From Lentiprolixibacter aurantiacus (GTDB taxonomy: Bacteria; Bacteroidota; Bacteroidia; Flavobacteriales; Flavobacteriaceae): a stretch of DNA of 64,000 bases. Position 1 is the stretch's first letter. Each line of letters begins with the position of its first letter. The notes beneath the pieces were generated by a model. That model was given only the letters and a program-made list of their open reading frames with translations. It did not search any database and was not told where the DNA came from. Shown piece after piece: positions 15,535-25,582 of this stretch. Location: NCBI RefSeq assembly GCF_026241225.1, contig NZ_JAPFQP010000002.1:62001-126000 (forward strand), in the 5' to 3' direction. The position numbers and the translations under genes were made by a program.

Positions 15535-17957
15535 CGCAATTCGGCCCCTAACTCCTTTTCATAGGCAGACCTTAGCTTGTTCATGATCTTGTCGATCTGC
15601 TTGTCTGTAAGTGTTTTGTTTTCATCCTGCAGGGTAAAGCTAACAGCGTAAGACTTCTTTCCTTCAGGTAATTTATCCCCTTTGTACACATCAAAAAGCT
15701 CTACCTGCTTAAGGAGTTTCCGTTCAGTGCGGAATGCAATTTGTTTGATTTGCTCGAAGGCTGTGCTGTCGTCCAGAAGCAGGGCAAAATCCCTTTTAAC
15801 GTCCGGGTATTTCGGGATAGGCCGATAAACAATTTCCTGCTTTTCAGCTATGTGGGTCAGGTTTTCCCATTGAAAGTCTGCGTAAAGCACTTCCTGTTTA
15901 ATGTCAAATGCTTTCAGCAGTTCAGGTCTAACTACACCAAAAGACACCAGCAGATTATCACCAAAGTAGTAATCAAGGGCTTCATTGAGCAAGGGATTAT
16001 TGCCAACCCGGCTTTCAAAGTCGCTAATACCAAAACGACTCAGCACGAGATTGGTAGTAGCCTTAAGGTAATAGAATCCCATATCTCTGGCCGGGGTTGT
16101 CCAGTCCTGGGCAAAACGGGATCCGCTTAGCAGCAGGGAAAGGTGTTTTACCTCTTCATAACCCTCACCCTTTTGGCCATAGGTTACCCCGAATTCAAAA
16201 AGCCTGAGGTTGCCCTTACGGCGGTTGAGATTATGTGCCACAGCCTCCAGTCCTGAGAAGAGCATGGATTGCCTCATCACAGATAATTCCTTGCTCAGCG
16301 GATTCAGGACAACGGTCTGTCCGGCGCGCTCACCTTCATCGAGATATTCAGAATATTCCGGATTGGTAAGGCTGTTGGCCAGTATTTCATAAAAACCTTT
16401 GGATGCCAGTAGCTGTCCGATTGCATTTTCAAGCTTGTAATCCTCGTATTTGGAAGATGGGGCGATGGATGCCGTAAGTTTTTCCGGAATATGTACATTG
16501 TCATATCCATATACCCTCAGAATCTCTTCTATTACATCAACCTCCCGTTGTACGTCTACCCTGTAAAATGGGATAGTAAGGCCCAAACCTGTTTCGGTAA
16601 CGCTTTTTACCTTGATGTCCAGGGAAGCCAGTATGGTTTTGATATTATCCCTGGGAATTTCCTGCCCAATTAGGTTATAGATCTTTTCAAAGGTGAGGAA
16701 CACCTGTTGATCTTCCATTTTTTTGGGATAGAGGTCAACAATATCTGAAGTAATGTCCCCACCGGTAATTTCACAGATCAGCAGTGCTGCGCGTTTAAGG
16801 GCATATTCCACGTTGTTGATGTCAATGCCCCTTTCAAAGCGGAACGATGCATCCGTGTTGAGGCCATGCCTTTTGGCGGTTTTCCTGATGGATACAGGAT
16901 CAAAATAGGCGCTTTCCAGGAAAATGGCCCTGGTATCTTCCGTAACACCGGTATTAATTCCTCCGAAAACTCCGGCAATGCACATGGGTTTCTCAGCGTC
17001 ACAAATCATAAGATCCTCCTCATGCAGTTCCCGTTCCTCACCGTCAAGCGTCATAAATTTAGACCCGGGCTCAGCATGCCTCACAATAATCTTATTCCCG
17101 TAGATACGATCGGCATCAAAGGCGTGCAAAGGTTGCCCCAGCTCATGCAACACATAATTGGTCGCATCCACCACATTGTTAATGGGGTTTAACCCTATGG
17201 CCTTGAGCCTGTTCTTTAACCAGTCCGGGGATTGCTGCACAATGAGGTTGCTGATGGTTACCCCGCAATATCTGGGCGCCATCCTGGCATCCAGTACGTC
17301 AACATCTATTTTCAGGGACCTGTTGGTCACCCCAAAATTACTTACGGAAGGAGTATTGAGCCCGGTATGGATCTCCTGTTGCAGCAGGCCAGCCTTGAGA
17401 TCCCTGGCCACACCAAAATGGCTCATGGCATCAGCCCTGTTGGGGGTCAAACCTATTTCAAATATTTCGTCCTGCTCCACTTCGAAAATTTCGGAACAAG
17501 GGGTGCCGGGTTCAAGTTCTTCGCTCAGCACCATAATTCCTTCATGACTGTTCCCAAGTCCAAGTTCATCCTCTGCACAAATCATCCCATGGCTGAATTC
17601 ACCCCGGATCTTACCTTTTTTGATCGTCCAGGATTCCCCTTCGGCGTTGTACAAGGTTGTGCCAATGGTGGCAACAGGCACTTTTTGGCCGGCCTCAACA
17701 TTGGGGGCGCCACAAACTATCTGTACCGGCTTTTCCTCACCAATATCCACTGTAGTCAGCTTCAGTTTATCGGCATTGGGGTGCTTGATACAGGTTAGCA
17801 CTTCACCTACCACTACGCCTTTAAGTCCTCCTTTGATAGATTCAAAAGAATGGATTCCTTCCACTTCCAGCCCCAGAGATGTTAACAGGTCTGCGGTCTT
17901 TCGTGAATCCCAGTCCAATTGGATAAACTGCTGCAGCCAGTTATAGGATATTTTCAT
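15531..17957 (-). CDS. pheT: Phenylalanyl-tRNA synthetase beta subunit, 808 aa
   Basis: Large subunit of the (alpha-beta)2 enzyme that charges tRNA-Phe. N-terminal KISYNWLQQFI start, EMAP-like tRNA-binding domain (~40-150, HPNADKLKLTTVDIG, GAPNV), B3/B4 editing domain (~210-395, VDATNYVLHELGQPLHAFD), B5 domain, catalytic-like core, and C-terminal anticodon-binding FDX-ACB domain (PKYPDVKRDFALLLDD to the end). Length is normal. pheS is not in the window. A -7 element (TATATTTG) lies about 20 bp upstream. Confidence 0.97.
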   Translation of the reverse strand: MKISYNWLQQFIQLDWDSRKTADLLTSLGLEVEGIHSFESIKGGLKGVVVGEVLTCIKHPNADKLKLTTVDIGEEKPVQIVCGAPNVEAGQKVPVATIGTTLYNAEGESWTIKKGKIRGEFSHGMICAEDELGLGNSHEGIMVLSEELEPGTPCSEIFEVEQDEIFEIGLTPNRADAMSHFGVARDLKAGLLQQEIHTGLNTPSVSNFGVTNRSLKIDVDVLDARMAPRYCGVTISNLIVQQSPDWLKNRLKAIGLNPINNVVDATNYVLHELGQPLHAFDADRIYGNKIIVRHAEPGSKFMTLDGEERELHEEDLMICDAEKPMCIAGVFGGINTGVTEDTRAIFLESAYFDPVSIRKTAKRHGLNTDASFRFERGIDINNVEYALKRAALLICEITGGDITSDIVDLYPKKMEDQQVFLTFEKIYNLIGQEIPRDNIKTILASLDIKVKSVTETGLGLTIPFYRVDVQREVDVIEEILRVYGYDNVHIPEKLTASIAPSSKYEDYKLENAIGQLLASKGFYEILANSLTNPEYSEYLDEGERAGQTVVLNPLSKELSVMRQSMLFSGLEAVAHNLNRRKGNLRLFEFGVTYGQKGEGYEEVKHLSLLLSGSRFAQDWTTPARDMGFYYLKATTNLVLSRFGISDFESRVGNNPLLNEALDYYFGDNLLVSFGVVRPELLKAFDIKQEVLYADFQWENLTHIAEKQEIVYRPIPKYPDVKRDFALLLDDSTAFEQIKQIAFRTERKLLKQVELFDVYKGDKLPEGKKSYAVSFTLQDENKTLTDKQIDKIMNKLRSAYEKELGAELR

Positions 17958-17975
17958 AGTCGGGAATTATGGGCC

Positions 17976-17983
17976 CAAATATA
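17976..17983 (-). promoter_or_regulatory. -7 promoter element TATATTTG of pheT
   Basis: Exact TANNTTTG match on the minus strand, 18 bp before the pheT start codon at 17957. Confidence 0.6.
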
Positions 17984-18081
17984 AGATAATGGGCTCTTAG
18001 ATTCAATAAAGACTGGTTCTTTGAGCAGTAAATTGCAAGTTTTTGGATCATATGGCGATATTTGTATCCAAAATAAATGCT

Positions 18082-19305
18082 ATGCGAATTAAATTAGTGA
18101 TCCTGGGGATTATCACATTACTCCTGGGATGCAAAGAGCAACCCACAAATAATTCCCTGAAAACAGGGCCATGGAGGGGAATATTAATGGTGAAGGACCA
18201 AAAAAAGTTACCCTTCACCTTTAACCTGGACATAAGGGCTGATAAATATTCTATGCAAATCAGAAACGCCGAAGAGCTTATTGAGGTTGATGAGATAACG
18301 ACTAAGGGAGACTCCATCACCATAAAGTTCCCCGTATTTGAAGGCTACATTGCAGGTACTTTTGATAGTACCCGGATAAGAGGAGTTTTTATCAAGGAAA
18401 GCCTGGATCGTATTGTTCCTTTTCGTGCAGAATTTGGTAAAAATGAGCGATTTCCTGGAACGGGAAAAGCCACTTCCGACATATCAGGGGTCTGGGAAAC
18501 CGTTTTCTACCCAATGGAAAAGGACCCCTACAAAGCCAAGGGGATTTTTACCCAGACAGGTAATCTTGTAACAGGAACATTCAGAACCGCCACAGGGGAT
18601 TATCGCTACCTGGAAGGGGTAGTGGAAGGAGACTCCTTGATGATTTCCACCTTTGACGGGGCACACGCTTTTCTTTTTACCGCGGGCATAAAGGATTCCA
18701 CCCTTAGCGGGAAATTCTATTCCGGCAACCATTCCCTGGAAACTTTTGAAGCAAAGCGCAATGAAGGTTTTGAGCTGCCAGATGCAGACAGCTTAACCTT
18801 CATAAAAGAAGGCTATGAACGTTTTGAATTTGCATTTCCGCATAGTGAAGGATCACTGATTACTTCTGATGATGCCCGGTTTACGGACAAAGTTTTAATT
18901 ATTCAAATCATGGGCACCTGGTGTCCTAATTGCCTGGATGAAAGCAAGTTCCTTGTAGAGTATCTGGAAAAAAACCCCAATGAAGACCTTGAAGTAGTGG
19001 CTCTAGCCTTTGAATACGCCAAAACAGAGGAATTGGCTTTTAAGGCAATCAACAGGCTTAGGGAAAGACTGGGAATTAGCTATCCCATACTTCTGGCTCA
19101 GTACGGGAGTTCGGACAAAGGAAAGGCAAACGAAAAACTCCCCATGCTAAATAGGGTCCTTTCCTATCCCACCACCATATTCATAGACAAGAAGGGAGAA
19201 GTGAGGAAGATATCTACCGGTTTTAACGGTCCGGCAACCGGACAGAAATACCTGGATTTTAAAGAAGATTTCCACGCCTTAGTAAGCACCTTGTTATCTG
19301 AGTAG
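18082..19305 (+). CDS. TlpA-like thioredoxin lipoprotein, 407 aa
   Basis: Exported thiol-disulfide oxidoreductase. The ATG at 18082 gives a proper lipoprotein signal (MRIKLVILGIITLLLGC); upstream in-frame ATGs add a hydrophilic stretch and are less likely. N-terminal ~230 residues are a beta-rich domain found before TlpA domains in Bacteroidota. The C-terminal ~160 residues form the thioredoxin fold with the active site GTWCPNCLDE, plus the cis-Pro region LSYPTTIFID. Unlike the 10848-12224 protein, this one keeps both cysteines. Convergent with leuB. Confidence 0.88.
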   Translation: MRIKLVILGIITLLLGCKEQPTNNSLKTGPWRGILMVKDQKKLPFTFNLDIRADKYSMQIRNAEELIEVDEITTKGDSITIKFPVFEGYIAGTFDSTRIRGVFIKESLDRIVPFRAEFGKNERFPGTGKATSDISGVWETVFYPMEKDPYKAKGIFTQTGNLVTGTFRTATGDYRYLEGVVEGDSLMISTFDGAHAFLFTAGIKDSTLSGKFYSGNHSLETFEAKRNEGFELPDADSLTFIKEGYERFEFAFPHSEGSLITSDDARFTDKVLIIQIMGTWCPNCLDESKFLVEYLEKNPNEDLEVVALAFEYAKTEELAFKAINRLRERLGISYPILLAQYGSSDKGKANEKLPMLNRVLSYPTTIFIDKKGEVRKISTGFNGPATGQKYLDFKEDFHALVSTLLSE

Positions 19306-19335
19306 ACCAATAATTGGTGATTAATTATCCTGAAA

Positions 19336-20454
19336 TTAAATAATGGTGGATTTTCCCAGCCAGATGTTTTCCCGGTTGAGGATTAGGTGTTCGTCTGTGT
19401 CATTGATATTATCAGCAATAAAATCGCCCACATACTGGGTTCCATAATGCTGCTCAGGATTCAGGTCTTGGGTGACTATCCCTTTTTTCATAGCCTTGAG
19501 CACAGAGATAACCACAGCACGTGATTCTTCATCCAGCCCATAATGGTCCAGCAGCATTGCGCCTGACAGGATTGAGGCTATCGGATTGGCAATATCCTTT
19601 CCTTTGGCCTGCGGATAAGAGCCATGTATCGGTTCAAAAAGGGCGTGTTTTTCACCAACGGAGGCAGATGGCAGAAGCCCAATTGATCCTCCAATTACCC
19701 CTCCTTCATCTGAAAGGATATCCCCAAACATATTCCCGGTAAGGATTACATCGAATTGTCCGGGGTTCAGGATCAGTTGCATGGCTGCATTGTCGATGTA
19801 CAGGTAGTTTACCGTGACTTCCGGGTAACTCTCCGCAATTCTGGAAACCACTTTTCTCCATAAACGGGAAGATTCGAGAACGTTGGCTTTATCTACCAGT
19901 GTTAGTTTATTTCGCCTGGACTTGGCGGCTTTAAAAGCGAGGTGGCTGATCCGGCTTATTTCTTCCTCCGTATACACACAAAGGTCCGAAGCCCTGGTGC
20001 CATCTGAGCTAAGCTTCTTTTCCCCGAAGTAAATACCGCCGGTTAACTCCCGGTAGATCACAAAATCCGTACCCTTGATTACCTTTTTCTTCAGGGGAGA
20101 TTTATCAATAAGGGTCGGGAATATTTTTACGGGGCGGATATTGCAGAACAGACCCAGTTTTTGCCGCAATTCCAGGAGGCCCTGTTCTGGTCTGATTTTC
20201 GCGTTGGGGTTGTTATCGTATTTGGGATCGCCGATAGCCCCAAAAAGGACAGCATCTGAGTCATAACAAAGGTCCAGGGTTTCCCTGGGAAGGGGAGTAT
20301 CGCTTTTTTCAATCGCTACGGCACCTACAGCTGCTTTCTTGAAACTAAATTCATGGCCGAAGATATCTGCCACGGCGGTAAGGCATTTTTGTGCCTGTGC
20401 CGTTACTTCAGGACCTATTCCATCCCCGGGCAATACGGCTATTTTCAGTTTCAT
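19336..20454 (-). CDS. leuB: 3-isopropylmalate dehydrogenase, 372 aa
   Basis: Oxidative decarboxylation of 3-isopropylmalate, third step of leucine synthesis; NAD- and Mg-dependent. Motifs: LPGDGIGPEV at the N-terminus, RPEQGLLELR, the YRELTGGIYFGEK loop, the catalytic Lys in LVDKANVLE, metal-binding Asp in NMFGDILSDEGG, and the NAD-binding EPIHGSYPQAKGKDIANPIA. It starts one base after the leuA stop, so the two are one operon. leuCD and the ilv genes are not in the window. Confidence 0.97.
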   Translation of the reverse strand: MKLKIAVLPGDGIGPEVTAQAQKCLTAVADIFGHEFSFKKAAVGAVAIEKSDTPLPRETLDLCYDSDAVLFGAIGDPKYDNNPNAKIRPEQGLLELRQKLGLFCNIRPVKIFPTLIDKSPLKKKVIKGTDFVIYRELTGGIYFGEKKLSSDGTRASDLCVYTEEEISRISHLAFKAAKSRRNKLTLVDKANVLESSRLWRKVVSRIAESYPEVTVNYLYIDNAAMQLILNPGQFDVILTGNMFGDILSDEGGVIGGSIGLLPSASVGEKHALFEPIHGSYPQAKGKDIANPIASILSGAMLLDHYGLDEESRAVVISVLKAMKKGIVTQDLNPEQHYGTQYVGDFIADNINDTDEHLILNRENIWLGKSTII

Positions 20455-21627
20455 CTATGCGATACTTTCAATATTTACCTTGCTGGATTCAATGATCTTA
20501 TGGATATCCTCGTCCATAATTTCCTTTTTGCGGTCTGCGTATTTCAGAAACTCCTGATATACTTCATCCAATTGCAATTTAGTAAGCTCGTAGCCTACAT
20601 TTTTAGCGCGATAGGCCAGAGCGGCCCGACCGCTCCTCGCTGTTAGAACAATGGAAGAATGATCTACCCCCACGTCCGTGGGATCAATTATTTCATAAGT
20701 CTCCCTTTTCTTGATGACACCGTCCTGGTGGATACCGGAACTATGGGCAAATGCGTTGGAACCTACTATGGCTTTATTGGGTTGAACAGGCATCCCCATC
20801 AATTGGGAAACCATCTGACTTGTGCTGTACAACAATTTGCTGTTGATGTCAGTATCCAGGTTGAGGTAGGGGTGTTGTCTTAGGATCATGACCACCTCTT
20901 CCAGTGATGTATTTCCTGCACGCTCACCAATACCGTTAATAGTGCATTCAATCTGCCTGGCCCCATGGATAACCCCCTCTATGGAGTTCGCGGTGGCAAG
21001 CCCCAGATCATTATGACAGTGGCAGGAAAGGGTTGCTTTTTCAATTCCTCTAACGTTCTCTTTCAGATATCTCATTTTCGCACCATATTCCTCCGGAAGA
21101 CAATAACCGGTAGTATCCGGAATATTCAACACGGTGGCACCTGCCTTAATAACAGCCTCGCAGACCCTGGCCAGGTATTCATTATCTGTTCTTCCTGCAT
21201 CTTCTGCGTAAAATTCAACGTCTTCTACGAAGGATTTGGCATATTTCACCGCTTCCACAGCACGTTCCAAAACCTTTTCCCTGGTAGAATTGAACTTAAA
21301 TTTGATATGTGAATCCGAAGTCCCGATGCCTGTATGTATACGAGGTCTTTTAGCATGCTTAATTGCCTCTGCCGCTACTTCAATATCTTTCTTAACCGAT
21401 CGCGTAAGTCCGCATACACGTGCATTTTTGACCACCCGGGCTATTTCTTCCACAGATTTAAAATCTCCGGGGCTCGAAATGGGAAACCCAGCCTCTATAA
21501 TGTCTACACCCAGTTCATCCAGTCTGCGGGCGATTACGAGCTTTTGCTCAGTATCTAACTTGCAGCCCGGTACCTGCTCTCCATCCCTCAAGGTGGTGTC
21601 AAAAATCTCTACCTTATCTTTACTCAT
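20455..21627 (-). CDS. leuA: 2-isopropylmalate synthase, short form, 390 aa
   Basis: Condenses acetyl-CoA with 2-oxoisovalerate, the committed step of leucine synthesis. Motifs: [12 protein letters not shown] at the N-terminus, metal-binding HCHNDLGLA, and [14 protein letters not shown]. At 390 residues it lacks the C-terminal ~120-residue allosteric LeuA dimer domain of the ~515-residue enzymes, so leucine feedback at this enzyme is not expected in the usual way. The genomic partner leuB makes LeuA more likely than homocitrate or citramalate synthase. Confidence 0.92.
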   Translation of the reverse strand: MSKDKVEIFDTTLRDGEQVPGCKLDTEQKLVIARRLDELGVDIIEAGFPISSPGDFKSVEEIARVVKNARVCGLTRSVKKDIEVAAEAIKHAKRPRIHTGIGTSDSHIKFKFNSTREKVLERAVEAVKYAKSFVEDVEFYAEDAGRTDNEYLARVCEAVIKAGATVLNIPDTTGYCLPEEYGAKMRYLKENVRGIEKATLSCHCHNDLGLATANSIEGVIHGARQIECTINGIGERAGNTSLEEVVMILRQHPYLNLDTDINSKLLYSTSQMVSQLMGMPVQPNKAIVGSNAFAHSSGIHQDGVIKKRETYEIIDPTDVGVDHSSIVLTARSGRAALAYRAKNVGYELTKLQLDEVYQEFLKYADRKKEIMDEDIHKIIESSKVNIESIA

Positions 21628-21773
21628 TATATTTGTATAATAGTTGACTTAATTACGAAAATATACTTAGTGAGACGATCTGCTTTTGTCTAAAGGGGGC
21701 ATTTACAACGTTTATTCACTTTTTCGATATATTAAAAAACTAATAATCAAGTACTTAAATCTATTTTTTTACG

Positions 21774-23318
21774 ATGACAAATGTCCACAAAGACGCTTTG
21801 TTTGTTCTGGTTAAATCCCTGTCGAAATCCGAAAAGCGGCAGTTCAAACTCTATGTGGGCAGATTGGGGGTGAATACGGACGCCAAATTTCTGGCGCTTT
21901 TCAACCTCCTGGACAAGATGAAAACCTACAATGAAAAGGTTATCCTCGAGAGTGGCATTGTAAAGAAAACGCAGCTATCCAACCTCAAGGCACACCTTTA
22001 TAAGCAGATCCTGGTAAGCCTGCGGCTAAATCCGGTGAACCAGAACATCCGTGTGCAGATACGGGAGCAGCTTGATTTTGCCACCATCCTCTATCAGAAA
22101 GGTTTATATAAACAAAGCCTCAAGATACTTGAGAAGGTCAAGGGAGTGGCCATTGAAAATGAGGAAAAGAACATTGCCTATGAAATCGTTGAGCTTGAGA
22201 AGGTCATTGAAACTCAGTATATAACAAGGAGTATTCCTGACCGGGCCGATGAACTCGCAATACAGGCCAAACACCTTTCGGACCAGAACGCGCTGACCAG
22301 TCAGTTGTCTAACCTTTCCCTTCAACTATATGGCATGATGCTCAAACTGGGTTATGTGAGGAACGATGAGGATTTGCAGAAGGTGGAGCGTTATTTCGAA
22401 ATGCATATGCCTGAGTACAAACCCGAGGATCTCGGATTCCGCGAAAAGCTTTGGTTGTATAAGGCGCATCTCTGGTACAGCTTCCTCCTCCAGGATTTTT
22501 TGTCGTGCTACAAATTCGCCAGTAAATGGGTAGACCTTTTCAATGAAAACGAGCGCATGATCTATCTGAATCCTGTCTTTTATTTAAAGGGAAACCATTA
22601 CCTGCTTGAATCTTTGTTCTTTGTTAAGTACAGTACTCAATTCAGGAGTACCCTTTTGAAGCTGGAAGAAGTAGTAAATCGCAAAAGCTTCCCGAAAAAT
22701 GACAATATTGCCTCCCTGATCTTTCTCTATGTGAATTCCAATAAGTTGAACATGCATTTTATGGAAGGCACTTTTGACAAGGCCTTGTACCTGGTGAAGA
22801 TCGTTGAATACGGCATCAATAAACACAGGGACCGTATTGACCAGCATCATATCATGGTGCTCTACTATAAAATAGCCTGTTTGTATTTCGGAATAGGGGA
22901 TAACAAGACATGCATTGCCTACCTCAAGAAGATCATCAACAACAAGAACCTGAAGATGCGGGAAGATTTAATGTGTTTCGCCAGGGTACTTAGCCTGGTG
23001 GCCCATTATGAGGCAGGAATGGATTACCATCTGGAGGTACAGCTCCGCAGTACCTACAAGTTCCTGCTTAAAATGAACGACCTGCACGCTGTACAGAAGG
23101 AGATGATCAAATTCCTGAGAAGCCTGGGAGATATCTATCCACATGAACTCAAGGGAGCGTTTCAGAAGTTGTACGACAGGCTCAAGGTATACGAGAACCA
23201 TCCATATGAAAAACGCGCATTCCTCTACCTGGACATCCTTTCCTGGCTCGAAAGCCACCTGCAGAATAAACCGGTGGCACAGGTTATACGAGAAAAGGCC
23301 CTGGCCCTTACCCGTTAA
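21774..23318 (+). CDS. Conserved Bacteroidota helical-repeat protein, 514 aa
   Basis: A cytoplasmic all-helical protein with no signal or membrane segment. The start (KDALFVLVKSLSKSEKRQFKLY) is the conserved part of a family I recall from many Bacteroidota genomes as hypothetical. Degenerate TPR-like helix pairs are visible (LYQKGLYKQSLKILEKV, ACLYFGIGDNKTCIAYLKKI). Divergent from leuA across 146 bp. No function can be assigned; a scaffold role is a guess from the repeats. Confidence 0.8.
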   Translation: MTNVHKDALFVLVKSLSKSEKRQFKLYVGRLGVNTDAKFLALFNLLDKMKTYNEKVILESGIVKKTQLSNLKAHLYKQILVSLRLNPVNQNIRVQIREQLDFATILYQKGLYKQSLKILEKVKGVAIENEEKNIAYEIVELEKVIETQYITRSIPDRADELAIQAKHLSDQNALTSQLSNLSLQLYGMMLKLGYVRNDEDLQKVERYFEMHMPEYKPEDLGFREKLWLYKAHLWYSFLLQDFLSCYKFASKWVDLFNENERMIYLNPVFYLKGNHYLLESLFFVKYSTQFRSTLLKLEEVVNRKSFPKNDNIASLIFLYVNSNKLNMHFMEGTFDKALYLVKIVEYGINKHRDRIDQHHIMVLYYKIACLYFGIGDNKTCIAYLKKIINNKNLKMREDLMCFARVLSLVAHYEAGMDYHLEVQLRSTYKFLLKMNDLHAVQKEMIKFLRSLGDIYPHELKGAFQKLYDRLKVYENHPYEKRAFLYLDILSWLESHLQNKPVAQVIREKALALTR

Positions 23319-23325
23319 CCCAATA

Positions 23326-24027
23326 CTAATCGGACATACATAAATCCCAAAGCAGTCCAGCTGGAGGGGAGGCTGTTATCTCTACCGGTTCCTTTTTCAC
23401 CGGGTGAACAAATTTCAGTGACCGGGCATGAAGGTGTATACTACCATCCGGATTACTCCTGTCGTAACCGTATTTCAGGTCACCTTTTATTGGGCAGCCA
23501 ATAGCTGACAGCTGGGCCCGGATTTGATGGTGTCTGCCCGTATGCAGGTTAATTTCCAATAGAAAGTAGCGATCCAGGTTTTTTTTGAGTCGATAGTCTA
23601 AAATAGCCAGTTTACTCCCCCCAACCTGATTGCTGTGCGCATACGACTTGTTTTGCTTCGGATTTTTTTTGAGCCAGTGCGTGAGTGTATCTGCTTCTTT
23701 TGGAGGCTTTTTCTTTACAAGTGCCCAATAGGTTTTACTGGTCTCCTTACCGGCAAATAATTGATTGAGGCGTGCGAGTGCTTTGGAAGTGCGGGCAAAA
23801 ACAACTACCCCGGAAGTTGGCCGGTCCAATCGGTGGGCTACCCCCAGAAAAACGTTACCGGGCTTATTGTATTTCTTTTTGATGTAGGCCTTTACGATTT
23901 CACTCAGGGGTTTATCCCCCGTTTTATCGCCCTGTATAATATCTCCCGGACGTTTATTAACCGCAATGAGGTGGTTGTCCTCGTAAAGAACCTGAAGGTT
24001 CTGATCGTTGCTCAGGGTCTTTATCAA
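23326..24027 (-). CDS. RluA-family rRNA/tRNA pseudouridine synthase, 233 aa
   Basis: Isomerises uridine to pseudouridine in RNA. Catalytic Asp in HRLDRPTSGVVVFARTS, followed by ALVKKKP, and the conserved TGRHHQIRAQLS and HLHARSLKFVHP segments. No N-terminal S4 domain, which fits the short RluA-type (RluC/D-like without S4) forms. It follows panB with a 3-bp gap and is probably cotranscribed. The exact target position cannot be read from sequence. Confidence 0.9.
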   Translation of the reverse strand: MIKTLSNDQNLQVLYEDNHLIAVNKRPGDIIQGDKTGDKPLSEIVKAYIKKKYNKPGNVFLGVAHRLDRPTSGVVVFARTSKALARLNQLFAGKETSKTYWALVKKKPPKEADTLTHWLKKNPKQNKSYAHSNQVGGSKLAILDYRLKKNLDRYFLLEINLHTGRHHQIRAQLSAIGCPIKGDLKYGYDRSNPDGSIHLHARSLKFVHPVKKEPVEITASPPAGLLWDLCMSD

Positions 24028-24030
24028 ATC

Positions 24031-24849
24031 CTAGTATTGTTCTTCCTCACTTGGAAAGTCGAGGTTTTTCACGTCAGCAACATACTGTGAAATAGCATTC
24101 CCCATTTCTTCATACAGGTTCATGTAACGCCTCAGGAATCGGGGGTTGAATTCGTGGGTCATCCCCAGCAGATCGTGGATCACCAGTACCTGCCCGTCCG
24201 CATACCGCCCTCCACCTATACCTATGGTGGGAATGCTCAGTTTTTCAGAAACCTTCTTTGTTAAGGCTGCCGGTATCTTCTCAAGCACAATGGCAAAACA
24301 ACCGAGTTTTTCCAGAAGAAGGGCATCTTCTAATAGTTTCTCTGCTTCTTCTTGTTCTTTGGCCCTTACGGTATAGGTTCCAAACTTGTAAATGGCCTGT
24401 GGGGTAAGTCCCAGGTGTCCCATTACGGGGATACCTGCATTGAGGATCCGCTTTACTGATTCCTTTATTTCAACACCCCCTTCTACTTTGACTGCATGTG
24501 CACCGCTTTCCTTCATAATGCGAATGGCAGATCTGAGAGCTTCCTTGGGATCACTCTGATAACTGCCAAAAGGCAGGTCAACCACCACAAGGGCACGATC
24601 TATAGCCCGTATAACCGAAGTGGCGTGATAGATCATCTGATCAAGGGTAATAGGCAGGGTGGTTTCATGCCCGGCCATTACATTGCTGGCCGAATCACCT
24701 ACAAGAATTACGTCTACTTTTGCTGCGTCAACAATTTTGGCCATTGAATAATCGTAAGCCGTAAGCATGGAGATCTTCTCCCTATTTTGTTTCATTTCTA
24801 TGAGCGACTTCACAGTCACTCTTTTGTATTCTTTTTTGGCTGTAGACAT
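24031..24849 (-). CDS. panB: 3-methyl-2-oxobutanoate hydroxymethyltransferase, 272 aa
   Basis: First step of pantothenate and coenzyme A synthesis: transfers a hydroxymethyl group from methylene-tetrahydrofolate to ketoisovalerate. Motifs: [37 protein letters not shown] (metal and substrate), [24 protein letters not shown] and [20 protein letters not shown]. Length is normal. Upstream operon partner of the pseudouridine synthase gene. Confidence 0.97.
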   Translation of the reverse strand: MSTAKKEYKRVTVKSLIEMKQNREKISMLTAYDYSMAKIVDAAKVDVILVGDSASNVMAGHETTLPITLDQMIYHATSVIRAIDRALVVVDLPFGSYQSDPKEALRSAIRIMKESGAHAVKVEGGVEIKESVKRILNAGIPVMGHLGLTPQAIYKFGTYTVRAKEQEEAEKLLEDALLLEKLGCFAIVLEKIPAALTKKVSEKLSIPTIGIGGGRYADGQVLVIHDLLGMTHEFNPRFLRRYMNLYEEMGNAISQYVADVKNLDFPSEEEQY

Positions 24850-24956
24850 GCTTGGTTTGTTAGATCCATAAAGGTACGGAGAAATGCATAATTTTTACCA
24901 AGATTTGAGCTGCCTGACAATTATTCCCTAATTTACCAGCCTATAAAACTAACGTC

Positions 24957-25412
24957 ATGAATAAAATTATAGTCCTCATATTTTTAATCGGAACCCTGAC
25001 CACTTACAGCCAGCAGGAAGCTGAGATGGAAGTACGGAAAACCATCGAGCGTTTTTTCGAAGGTTTTCACAATCAGGATTCCACGGTGATGCGATCCGTA
25101 CTGGCAGCTAACCCCATTTTGCAAACCATAGGGGAAAACCCTGAAGGAGAAGTACGTGTTCGCCATGTCCCTTTTGATGCCCTGATCAAGGCAATTGTCA
25201 GCATACCGGACAGTGTAGCTTTTGAAGAGCGCATTAAATCTTATAAGATCAGGATAGATGGTCCTATGGCCAATGCGTGGACTGCTTATGAGTTCTGGCG
25301 CAACAATGCCTTCAGCCATTGTGGGGTAAATTCCTTTCAGCTTTATCACGATGGCAGTTCCTGGAAGATCCTCTACCTTATCGATACCCGTCGTAAAGAA
25401 GATTGCCCTTAA
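24957..25412 (+). CDS. Secreted NTF2/SnoaL-like protein, 151 aa
   Basis: Signal peptide (MNKIIVLIFLIGTLTTYSQQ) and a small alpha+beta barrel like SnoaL/DUF4440 proteins: an N-terminal helix VRKTIERFFEGFHNQDSTVM, then strands ending in NSFQLYHDGSSWKILYLIDT. Such folds bind small ligands or act as simple hydrolases or isomerases; no catalytic set can be named. Two cysteines near the C-terminal half (SHCG and EDCP) could form a disulfide. Divergent from panB. Confidence 0.8.
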   Translation: MNKIIVLIFLIGTLTTYSQQEAEMEVRKTIERFFEGFHNQDSTVMRSVLAANPILQTIGENPEGEVRVRHVPFDALIKAIVSIPDSVAFEERIKSYKIRIDGPMANAWTAYEFWRNNAFSHCGVNSFQLYHDGSSWKILYLIDTRRKEDCP

Positions 25413-25482
25413 CCCTCGTTTTTTATCGCAAATTTTGATCGTTAGCCCTGGCATAAAATCATCAGGGTTTGGCAACAGATAA

Positions 25483-25523
25483 TGACATCATGTCAGTTTT
25501 ACGGTATTGGCATATTGTTTGTC
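25483..25523 (+). promoter_or_regulatory. Candidate dnaK control region: inverted repeat plus sigma54-like element
   Basis: TGACAT-C-ATGTCA (25483-25495) is a perfect inverted repeat. Thirteen bases further is TGGCAT-N5-TTGT (25508-25522), close to the sigma54 consensus TGGCAC-N5-TTGC except for T at the final C. No TANNTTTG is seen before dnaK. Confidence 0.35.
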
Positions 25524-25582
25524 GTTTCCATGGCAGCTTGTACAATCAGTGCAACGGCAAACACTAATTTAAAAGAAGCGAA

